Origin: Acanthococcus lagerstroemiae
Lineage: Eukaryota; Arthropoda; Insecta; Hemiptera; Eriococcidae
Direction: 5' to 3'
NCBI GenBank assembly: GCA_031841125.1
Contig: CM063114.1
Span: forward strand, 32,075,574 to 32,139,573
Length of the DNA: 64,000 nt
Position numbers and translations under genes: made by a program. This document shows positions 12,041 to 21,576 of the stretch, in pieces. The notes below the pieces were generated by a model. That model worked only from the letters and a program-made list of their open reading frames with translations. It searched no databases and was not told the origin of the DNA. Position 1 is the first letter of the stretch; every line of letters starts with the position of its first letter.

Positions 12041-12400
12041 AGGGAGATAGGGCAGATGTGTTAATATGGCCATCGGAAGCTGATTTCCTCACTTTAAAAG
12101 TGAATTCAAAGTCCAGTAAATCACATGTATTCTATTCAACGAATCTAGTAAGTTTTAAAAATGTATAAAAAATACTGCCAACGGGTCCGAACACGCGGGA
12201 TTTGAAAAATAAATTATAAATATGCGGTTTGGAAAGTGAAGTAAGTCCCCTGCCCAATGTGGTCACTTCCACAGTCTTGATGTGACTACCACTTAAGTGT
12301 TCATTATAAGTACGTCATAAGACAGATATGTGTCTAATTTGGCCATTCGCAGCCCTAATGTGGCCATCCGAGTTCTCATTACACATTTATCTACCAAATT
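12041..12400. repeat. Cluster of AATGTGGCCA-like motifs
   Basis: Five near-copies of a TAATRTGGCCAT phrase occur near 12061, 12254, 12276, 12336 and 12357, with another near 14498. The pattern of one short motif scattered through a few hundred bases resembles the CGTGGAC and CCACGGCAT clusters elsewhere in the window. Element ends were not resolved. Confidence 0.4.
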
Positions 12401-13507
12401 TTTAATCGTATTTAGCGAGAATTTTTTTTTTTTTTCATTAGAAAGGTAATTACAACTCTAAAAAAAAAAAAAAAAGAGTACACACCGTAAAATATCTTTA
12501 AGTAGAGTAGGGTGCTCTTTGTTGTACAAGCAATTCTGAATTTTTTTCCAGTACCCCTTCTTACTAAATTTCTTCCAACAAGTGTGAGAATAAATCCTTG
12601 AAAGTTTTTGCCAAATTAGAGAATATTTAACCGCCTCAACTTGAGTTCAAAGTTGAGGAAACACAGGTCCGTGTCGAGTGGTTATAGCTGCCGGCGTAGC
12701 TTTCGCGTTCCTAGTAAACAACCACACTCGACAATAAAATATAAAGATCGTTCTTTTTCGCTACCCGATTACTCAGCTTCATTCAAAATTGACGTATGTC
12801 GAGATCAGAAGCTTTTTACTATCCAATTTAATATCGATAATACTTGTTCAATCATTCCGCGACAATCGCATCCTTAAAATGAATTACCTATGACTTTTGA
12901 ACTGTACCCAGGCTTAATCTGAACAGAACTTTTGATCACTTCAACTGTAAATATTTTTCATATTTCGAGTTAATCCTCCAGATATCGAAATCTGCTGGAT
13001 GAAATGACTTCAATTCCTAATCACGGCTTTCATGGATGTTTCAAAATATGGGCCTAACTCTGAAACAGGCAAAATTATGACTTATAATTCATTCTTATTA
13101 TCGTATTTTGGGGTTCGAAATACGATACCAAAATGAAAATCTAACGTACTTATACACGAAAGAAATTATAACTTAGAAAATACTAATCGTCGTAAGACAA
13201 AAAAAAGTTTGAAAATTTACAATACTGCTATTATTAAATCAAAAAGTAAGAGCTCGTAGATTCTATTTTTGAATTTCAATAAGAGACTACCGCTACAAAA
13301 GCACGTTTGTATAGTACATTAAGGGCTCAGACTGAAGAATTCGAAATCGCTCAATGAAGGAAGTACACACGTACACATTACTTTACCTATTATTCCCTCA
13401 AAATAAAGCCCATTTGACTTTTTTTTTTTTTGTCAGGTGAGATGTAGGTACATGGAATGCCCGATCACCTGCTTACCTTTTATCTTCTATACTAAAGTAG
13501 CAACTCG
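12401..13507. other. Intergenic sequence with homopolymer runs
   Basis: Contains T and A runs near 12420-12475. The open frame 12641-12877 (+, 78 codons) has no recognisable motif and is not called as a gene. Confidence 0.5.
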
Positions 13508-13522
13508 AATCCTAAAATAATT

Positions 13523-13861
13523 CAGGGCTCACCCGACGTCACCACCTGCCTGCGTCGACACACGGACCAAGACGAGGAGGTGAGGGGTGAGTGAAGAGAG
13601 GCAGCACGTCCGGCTGTGGGGGACCTGAAATTTCCAGGCGAGCGCTCTGGGAGTGCGGACCTCGGTCAGTAGGGAACCCCATGGTGGCCCTGGTAGGACG
13701 CGCGCACCGTTCCGGCACGTAGAAATGGGGGCTCGGGCCCAGCCCCAAGGCGTCCCTCCGGTCAGTGACGCGATACTCGAAAGGGTAGTTCCTGTAGCCG
13801 GGGGTGCGGTGTCATAGGGGCCACTTTGGCATGTGTGCATCCCCATACGTCCCACCACACC
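13523..13861. mobile_element. GC-rich 339-bp insert with 15-bp target duplication
   Basis: The insert is flanked by a perfect 15-bp direct repeat, AATCCTAAAATAATT, at 13508-13522 and 13862-13876. It is markedly GC-rich (clearly above 60% by eye) against an AT-rich background. It has no poly(A) tail and no inverted ends. Two overlapping minus-strand frames are open through most of it (13529-13858, and 13539 to about 13816). Length and duplication suggest retroposition of an RNA or capture of a DNA fragment. I do not recognise its source. The proline/glycine/tyrosine-rich reading faintly recalls SHIPPO-type repeats, which I do not rely on. Confidence 0.65.
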
Positions 13862-14261
13862 AATCCTAAAATAATTACAAGTTGATGGATCGAAATTTCT
13901 GGTTTGAATGAGTCAATGTAGTTGAAGGATTTTATACCGCTTTAGGGATGTGATTAACGAAAAGCGATTCAAAAAATAATACTGAAATAGTTAAAGACGG
14001 ACAGAGACATTTTTAAGGATGAAAGTTCGAAGTGCGGTTGTTCATTCACCGACTACGCGGAGCAACGCTGACAGCTAACCGCCTCGCGTTCAGACGCGCA
14101 CGGGCACATATGTGTTTCCACAACTTCAATCTCCCGACAGAACGGATATTATCTGATCTGGCAAATATTTTCAGGGATTTCTTATTACACACAAAGAAAA
14201 AAATTCACCTAAGGGGTATCTGGGGAAAATGAAAATTGTATATATTAATTACACACTAGAG

Positions 14262-14464
14262 CAGGGGTTCCCAACAAAAAATTTTCAAGAACGCCTGAAA
14301 TGATCACTATGATTACAGGGACCCATTATGTATACATAAATATAATGCATTTAAATATACTTCAAATTTGCTAAAATGGTCAAATTCCTGACGAACGAAA
14401 CATTTTCGGATCAGCTCGCGGACCCCTAAGTCATCCTCCGCGGACCACCTGTTGGGAACCACTG
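14262..14464. mobile_element. hAT-type MITE (203 bp)
   Basis: The tips are inverted: CAGGGGTTCCCAAC at the left and GTTGGGAACCACTG at the right. It is flanked by an 8-bp duplication with one mismatch, CACTAGAG (14254-14261) and CCCTAGAG (14465-14472). There is no ORF. This is a common arthropod hAT MITE architecture. Confidence 0.82.
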
Positions 14465-14472
14465 CCCTAGAG

Positions 14473-16332
14473 GCTTGAAATGCCCTTGTGAGAAGACGAA
14501 TGTGGCCACCATTAAGATCACATTTAAAAATCAGTACATTTCAGTCCCAAATTTCGATTTATCGATAGTAAAATTTTATATAGCGCATACGATGATTTTT
14601 GAAGTCACCTTCCTCGCTTTTACGTCTTATTAATAGAGTTTACAAAATTAATTTCCTGGTGAAAAATAGAATAGTTACAACCGAAATGCTATTTTCGATG
14701 CGAAAATATCTCCCTCTTAAATCAAGAGAAAAAGTAAGTTTCTAAAATTGTCACTCTTTATTTTATTTCTAAAATTTTCGGACCCTCAAAAAAAACAAAA
14801 ACTTAACCGTAAGGAATTGAAACAGTAGGTAATTTACACAAGTTTTCGTCGTCCATTCCCTTCTGTATTACAATTTTTACGGCGTATTAATTTTCACGGC
14901 GGCCTCAGTTAGGCCTCCGGTCACATTTCGCGTAACTATATCCTGTTATTAATTAAAATAACGCTCGTTTCGACGCAGTGGAATTATTAAGATGACAGTT
15001 TTTAGTTTTTCAACGATCTGAAAAAGATGCTTCCAAAAATGGCGTCGCTTCTTTCTACAAATTACAAGTCAAAACTGCTGTCAAATCAATCTTCCTAATG
15101 GAGGATGGTGGAGGGGGGCGAAGCCCTAGTCACGTCTAGTCCTTATTTGGAATAAAGAACATCTTCTTGTCTGGTATCCTATATTTGATATTCGAAGAGC
15201 TATAAAAAGCGGGCTGTATGAATTCGCAGAAGGCATCGAATGAAAATATTTATTTTTCTCCAACTCCCGAATGGGACTGTAAATCGGGATGAATCGTTGC
15301 ACATAAAATTAATGCAAAGTGGTCCAAATTTTGGGTTTAAATACGCTTCTAAATTAAAAATTTTCAAAACGGAGCGTTCGGCTCACCTTTAGCCAACACA
15401 AATAAGAACATAGCTAAAATAATGTTAACTATATTGACAATCAGTTTTTTGTTTTGTTTTTTTAAATCAATGAAGCATCTGGTAAGTTACCTGAACAAAT
15501 GAAGAGAAGGTCAACATTACGGAAGTCAACCAATTTCAACTAGTAACGCTAAAAAGCCCCCCCCCCTCCCCGAGCAGCAAATCCCCATTAACCCTCGCTT
15601 CATAAGTTTCGCAAAATCAATTTATCACGAATGTTTGTATGTTGGCGTTAGTCTAATTAACGTATGAAGAGAGGAGAATGTAATTTCCCTATGTCGATAA
15701 AATTGCATTTTTCATTGCATTTTTTTGCCGGATAAAAACTGAATTAGTCAAAAATTATACTTCTTACCCTTTTTTCAAACACCATAGATACGTCGTTTTA
15801 TATGATGCCCCCTAGCCCGCTCAATTCATAATGACTTCGAGGCTCAAGTTTCGGAATAATAAGGAACTTCGTCGCACATTTCCACGATCTTCGTGATTGA
15901 AATTGATTTTGAGGACATTTTACTTAACGTGCGAGTTCAAGTGGCTTCGTGAATTATAATTTATTTCAAATCGCGTTTCGTAGCTTATAATAGACAGAAA
16001 TAAGCGCCGCTGATATCAAGGGAAAAAGTATACGCTGTCCTTCGACATGTCATACAAACGAAGGTTCCCTTTATTGGCATTTGAATTCGAAGATCGAAAG
16101 CTATAACTGAGAAAAACTTAAGGTGACAGCTTTCGACTGTTTCATCATAATATACTTTGTGGTTGACATCCAGTTATCTATCTTGAAAAACAGACGAGGC
16201 GATTATTTTCAAAAGAGACGAGTCTTCACCGTATGTGTATATGCTGCATTACTGTGTTTCCGAATGTAACAAATACAATTAAGAGTTCGTAGAAAATACA
16301 TGTACCTAAACTATAATACTAATCTGTTTCAG
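14473..16332. other. Sequence upstream of the takeout-like gene
   Basis: No ORF or recognisable transposon. The start-codon exon of the gene downstream begins at a splice acceptor (16332/16333), so at least one untranslated leader exon must lie here or farther upstream; it was not identified. A C-run occurs near 15560. Confidence 0.5.
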
Positions 16333-16343
16333 GGCTGTGCAAG
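16333..16343 (+). other. 5' UTR tail of the takeout-like exon
   Basis: Eleven bases separate the splice acceptor (AATCTGTTTCAG) from the start codon, so the rest of the leader is on an upstream exon outside what I could identify. Confidence 0.6.
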
Positions 16344-19300
16344 ATGATTCCTAACGCATTTCTTTTTACCAGTTTATTATCGTTATTTGGTTTCGTAACG
16401 TTTAGCCACTGTCGAAGTTTGCGTAAGAACGAACTGTCTCCTTGAATCTAAATTCCTTCGTTACAATTACAACACTCTACTCGAATGATTCTGTTTTTTT
16501 TTGTTGTTTTTTTCAGCCGCATTTATTAAGCCGTGCAAACGAAGCGACCCGAAATTGGAAAAATGTGTCATAAAAATGCTCGATGAAATAAGACCGCAGT
16601 TAGCGAAGGGTATTCCGGAAATGCGAATTCCACCTATAGATCCCTTCCAAGTTCCCTTAATACAACTGGATCAAGGAACGGGTTCGGTTAATTTTCGAGC
16701 CAAGTTCGAAAATATCATAGCGTACGGGGGAATAAATTTCAACTTGACTAAAATTAAGTAAGTTCGACCAACTGAAGTAAAATCATTAGCGCCACCACTA
16801 CTCTAGAAATGGTTTTAGATACTTGAATTGCACTTCCGAATATACTTACACTGGAGCAACAAACTGAAGAGTAATTTTTCAAAAACGGTTACGCGCAACA
16901 TTTGAAATAAATTTTGAGTTATCAGGGCAATTAGATAAAGCAGACATGTCCCGACAATTCTATCAAACTTCCTCATAACTACCATCATATGCAGCGGAGA
17001 GATTTCGGATCAACGCGTTTAGACACATCTGTTCTTGAAACATTACTCTTTATAGCCGTAAATAGCAACTTTTTGAAATTTTTTAGAGTCGACTGGAATG
17101 CTCCAAGCATCTCGATAAGCATCAGTTTCCCGTCAATACGAACCGCTGCCGACTACGACATCAATGGGAAAGTTATGGTTGTTCCTATAAATGGCAAAGG
17201 AAAGTCGAACGGAACATTTAGTAAGTTTCTACCTCTACTATTGTAAGAGTGCCCATATAAATTCTACAGTTACTCGCTTATCTACATGACCGAATATATT
17301 TTTCAAATTTACAGCCGATGTTCAAGCGAATATTACAGTTTTTGGAAAACTTGAACGGAGACATAACAAAACGTACTTAGTTGCCACAAGTCGAAAAGTT
17401 CAACTGAATTTGGGTGGGTTGCAGCTGTATTTCAGCAATTTGTTCAACGGAAACAAACAACTCAGTAAGTAAAAACTGAAAAAACGACAAAAACGAATTG
17501 AGAAAAAAAAAAATTCTTCATCGTAAAATCGTAACATTTCGTACATCGACTTCTAAAACGCACGATGATCGACTATTTTAAATACTGGATTCGATCTACT
17601 TGACCCACCTGGATCCGAAAAGCAGGCGTGAAAATCGAAGTGAGGCTGCTGTAGCAAACCTAAGAGTCCAACACGTATTATATTTCAAACAAAACATGAA
17701 GCTGTTTAGATTTCTTATTAAAGAGATATCCGTCTATTTTTTCAAAAAATTTCCTATAGGGAAGGGGGGGGGAGGGAAGTGTGATGAGAACCGGTGTCAT
17801 CGGGAAAAGTGAGGCAATGAAAGAAGAAAATGAAAGACAAATAAAATAAAAACAGAAAAGAAAGAGTGACAAATTTTCTTTCTTTATGGGAAGAAAACGG
17901 GTGCGCGTCTTAAAGTTGATATCCGGGGCGCATTTCATCTGAAACCGTTTTTGAACTTTCCCCCAAGAAAGCATGAAAGAACGTAACGTAACATGTGTGA
18001 CGTCTAAGCGGGGGCGGGTGGAAGGTTGGAAGACAAGTATGAATAGGTACGGATGTAGGAGAGAGTCGGTAGTAATTAATACGAGGTCGTTCAAAATGTA
18101 AGGATACAAATGCAATAACTCAAAAACTAGAAACCATAAAAAGTTTATTTGCAAAAACTCTGAAAGGCACATCCTTACTCTACTTTTCGACACAGTCACC
18201 TCCACAGTTGAGGCACTTATCCCACCTATGGATCAGCTTGAGGATACCCTCCCCATAGAACGTCGCCGCCAAGTTATTGAACCAGTTTGAAACGTCTTCC
18301 TTGAGTGCCTCGTTGGTCAAAAAACGTCTACCACCCAAGTAGGCCTTCAGAGAAGGGAAGAGGTGGTAATCTGAAGGTGCGAGGTCAGGTGAGTAGGGTG
18401 GGTGGGGCAAAACTTCCCATTTAAACTTCTCCAGTAGCGTTGTCGTTACGCGTGAAGTGTGCGGCCTCGCGTTGTCTTGCAAAAACACTACTCCTCGTGA
18501 CAGTAAACCATATAATACATTATCTCTGCAGTAAACCGCGTCTACGATTCAGAATAGCTCGTCGTAATTTTTTCAACTGATTGCAGTACACTTCTGAATT
18601 TACTGTCTGGCCATAGGGTATGTAATCCACCAGCAAAATGCCTCGACGATCCCAAAAAACACAAGCCATGACTTTTTTTGCCGATAAGGTCTGTTTAAAT
18701 TTCACAGTTCCAGGGCTGTTGGAATGTTTCCATTGCATAGACTGCCGTTTTCCCCACCCACCCTACTCACCTGACCTCGCACCTTCAGATTACCACCTCT
18801 TCCATTCTCTGAAGGCCTACTTGGGTGGTAGACGTTTTTTGACCAACGAGGCACTCAAGGAAGACGTTTCAAACTGGTTCAATAACTTGGCGGCGACGTT
18901 CTATGAGGAGGGTATCCTCAAGCTGATCCATAGGTGGGATAAGTGCCTCAACTGTGGAGGTGACTATGTCGAAAAGTAGAGTAAGGATGTGCCTTTCAGA
19001 GTTTTTGCAAATAAACTTTTTATGGTTTCTAGTTTTTGAGTTATTGCATTTGTATCCTTACATTTTGAACGACGCTCGTATCTCTTTCGGATCACATAAC
19101 TGGGCACTGCTGACATAATGTCAAAAATGCTGCGTTCGAACGTGTTATGGTGAAGCGTTATTTGAAATCCGTCATTATTTACGACGAGTGTGAGTTGTAA
19201 TCACGAAAAAGTACGTTGAAATACTTGTTTGTACGCGGATTTCGAGAAGTGACAAGTTTATTGTAAACATTTTTCATTTCTACTAAATTAAGCTAGCCGG

Positions 19301-21371
19301 TGTTGTCTTCTACCACCCTTAATTATGAGCTCAGAGAGTTCTAATATGTGAATCCACTCTCGAACCTCAGATCTTTCGAAAGTCACTAACTTAATTCAAT
19401 GCTTTTCCCATAAACAGCACGGATCTTAGATAAGTTTATCGTATTAAATCTGGGAATCTTCTGCGAATGAACTCGAAACTATCAACAGAGCCATTGAATA
19501 AAGAGATTAGGTGATGGATAAAATTATAATTGCAGACAAAAGGTGAAAATATCCAATATGTGAAAGAAAAAAAGGAAAAAAGGAATATTGCTGAAATTGG
19601 TTCAGCTTTTTTACTTTTCTGTATCGATGGACATGACGACGTCAACCATCGATCTGTTTAGAATGAAAATCTAATAATACAAAAATAAATAAATAGGTAA
19701 ATAAATAAATAATGCATAGAACTAGAAAACGCGTTTTATAATAACCGAGTACGTATAGCGAAGCGTTCTCTTTAAAATCACAATATTTGTGATTATATTT
19801 TCATAATTTTTGTTTACAAACTGCGTCCGAACGCGAATATTAGTAATTTAAGCTAGTAGATGTAGATGTAGATGTAGATACTTGTATAGCTGGAATATTT
19901 CGATCGCGGTCAGACCGACGAGAAAACCGGAATTTAAATGTTTTCTTCCGCGTGTCTGTATGTATGTATTCTAATCGTCACTACATATTTAGTTTCAAGA
20001 ACTACGTAAGAGTACACGATATCTAATACTAGTGCTATTAATTTGGTGACGTTTTTAACTACGTTTTAACGATCCACGCGTGTTCTCGTAATGCAAAGAA
20101 CAAAAAATAAAATATATAAAAATAATTTTAAAAAAATTCACAGTTGACGCGAGAAGATGTAGATATACAGGATTTATTCGACTGTTACAGTCTTACTTGC
20201 GCGATACCAACACAATGGCTCGGGAAAAATCCACGACTTGCCTTTTCTTTCTTGATTCAAAATTCAAGTTGAAGCGAAGGACATTGACGAGGAAACGAAT
20301 TTGGAATCGATCTAATTGATCGAAATCATTAAGTACAATGTGAAAGACTAAAAGACTTTTTCAGCTGGATCTGATGTACGAGCTAACATTCGGTTCAGTC
20401 GCGAAGGAACTCTATGAACTTTTCAGTGGCGTCGTGTCTGGGTGTTCAAGGTGTTCACTGCACACCCACTCAATTTTTGTCTTACAACAAAAATCTCAGA
20501 AATAAGGAAAGATTTAAATTTTGATTAAAATACAAAATATAACCTCGAAAAATTGCACACTCTCATAGGTCTCGTTGCAGTGGCATTATCTTTGTCACAT
20601 ACAATGGGAATCGTGTAGGATGTTCACTAGCAACATTGCACACTCTCGTCGGTCTTAATACAGTAGGGTTATCTTTGTCACATACTATGGGAATCGCGTA
20701 GGATGTTCACTAGCAACATGGCACACTCTCGTTGGTCTGAATGTAGTGGCGTTATCTTTTTCACATTTACTATGGGAATCGCGTAGGATGTTCACTAGCA
20801 ACATTGCACACTCTCGTCGGCCTTGTCGCAGTGGCGTTCGCAGCAAAGACCACAAAGAGTGAAGCGGAGACTTTGTTAATTTAAATGGTAGGGTGTTCAA
20901 CCAGCAAAAATGAACGTTCCGGAAGTGCATGCGCATGCTATGTGGTGAGTTGGTGGATGCAACTTCATTCTTCATTGACACTCATTATTTATACATACTG
21001 ATACTGATAATAAGTTTTTGATACTACTGATTTTTTGTGGAGGGGAGGGGAGAGGGAGGGCGCAGATCCGCCAGTTGAACACCTGGGAAAGAGCACCACG
21101 CGACGCCACTGGAACTTTTAATGATCATTATTGTGTCTCATAAAAGAATGGCGAACTGTATGGTAAACTGATCTAGATCTTTTACGTAATTTTAATTTCA
21201 TTATTTGTAACAGGTGACTCGACGAACGCATTCATCAATGAGAACTGGCGAGACATAATCGACGAAGTTAAGCCTTTGATCGAAGACACAGTCGGCGAAA
21301 TGTTGCTGCAGATGTCGAAAGGCATATTGGACCTATACGCCCTGGAAGACGTTTTCCCTCCAGAACATTAA
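16344..21371 (+). CDS. Takeout/JHBP-family secreted protein, five coding exons
   Basis: Exons 16344-16422, 16517-16757, 17087-17220, 17315-17464 and 21214-21371 join in phase through GT-AG introns, giving 253 codons plus TAA, the usual family length. Residues 1-22 or so form a signal peptide (LFTSLLSLFGFVTF). The mature part opens with the family's paired cysteines (Cys33 in KPCKRSDPKLEKC, Cys43), then IPPIDPFQVP, GKVMVVPINGKGKSNGT, and a C-terminal INENWRDIIDEVKPLIED ending DVFPPEH. Family members bind juvenile hormone or other small hydrophobic ligands in a long tubular barrel and are secreted to hemolymph or sensory lymph; the ligand here is unknown. The ATG was chosen because it follows an acceptor (TTTCAG, 16332) and starts the signal peptide. 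Introns 1-3 are 94, 329 and 94 nt; intron 4 is 3.75 kb and full of transposons. Confidence 0.93.
18082..19078 (-). mobile_element. Mariner element remodelled into a fold-back structure
   Basis: The element starts CGAGGTCGTTCAAAATG and ends with the inverted form, between TA dinucleotides (18080-18081 and 19079-19080), the mariner target. The arms 18082-18407 and 18752-19078 are near-perfect inverted copies of the 3' third of the element, including transposase C-terminal codons. The 344-bp spacer holds the middle of the transposase on the minus strand. The 5' end of the original element, with its DNA-binding domain, has been replaced by a second, inverted 3' end. It lies in intron 4 of the takeout-like gene. 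Confidence 0.85.
18180..18738 (-). pseudogene. Mariner transposase remnant (D34D)
   Basis: The minus strand reads SPGTVKFKQTL, VMACVFWDRRGILLVDY and LKKLRRAILNRR (18738-18520), then after a frameshift DNARPH and YSPDLAPSDYHLF (18488-18180). The second and third catalytic aspartates, in DNARPH and APSD, have 34 residues between them, the mariner D,D34D spacing. The first catalytic aspartate (usual GDETW region) and the N-terminal helix-turn-helix domains are absent. The frameshift lies between about 18490 and 18530. The plus-strand frame at 18744-18979 is the inverted copy of the C-terminal part. Confidence 0.85.
19081..20415. other. Intron 4 sequence without gene or element
   Basis: AT-rich intron. 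It includes a short hexanucleotide run, GTAGAT repeated about four times near 19858-19880, and CpG-containing patches. Nothing else is supported. Confidence 0.5.
20424..21111. mobile_element. hAT-type nonautonomous element with internal tandem repeat (688 bp)
   Basis: The tips are inverted: CAGTGGCGTCG at the left and CGACGCCACTG at the right. A perfect 8-bp duplication GAACTTTT occurs at 20416-20423 and 21112-21119. The interior has no transposase but contains an 83-bp tandem repeat and further inward inverted words (GGTGTTCA). It ends about 100 bp before the splice acceptor of the last takeout-like exon. Confidence 0.87.
20555..20835. repeat. 83-bp tandem repeat, about 3.4 copies
   Basis: Units begin GCACACTCTC at 20555, 20638, 20721 and 20806, giving periods of 83, 83 and 85. 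Each unit contains TATGGGAATCGCGTAGGATG, or AATGGGAATCGTGTAGGATG in the first. The array is wholly inside the hAT-type element. Confidence 0.88.
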
Positions 21372-21551
21372 CACAGTCGAAGTACCTTTAATTTAATTTT
21401 TATACGTTCTATTCATTGTACGCGGAAACGTTGTTTTGACTTAGGCCCGGAGTTTGTAAAACTTGATTACCATTCCGTAATTTGTCGACAACTTTCTTAT
21501 TTCTAACAAATTTTCCTGCAATTCACTCGAATTTTGTACATAGACTTGACA

Positions 21552-21557
21552 AATAAA
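21552..21557 (+). terminator. Poly(A) signal AATAAA of the takeout-like gene
   Basis: AATAAA lies 181 nt past the stop codon, about 20 nt before the T-run that ends the downstream minus-strand retrotransposon. Confidence 0.7.
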
Positions 21558-21576
21558 TTGTTACGAATGACACGCG

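Noticed and set aside
13529..13858. Proline-rich proteins in the GC-rich insert as genes
   Set aside because: GC-rich DNA has few stop codons by chance. There is no start, splice or promoter context, and the whole frame lies within an insertion.
20555..20835. CRISPR-like array
   Set aside because: An 83-bp head-to-tail tandem repeat with no spacers, inside a eukaryotic transposon.
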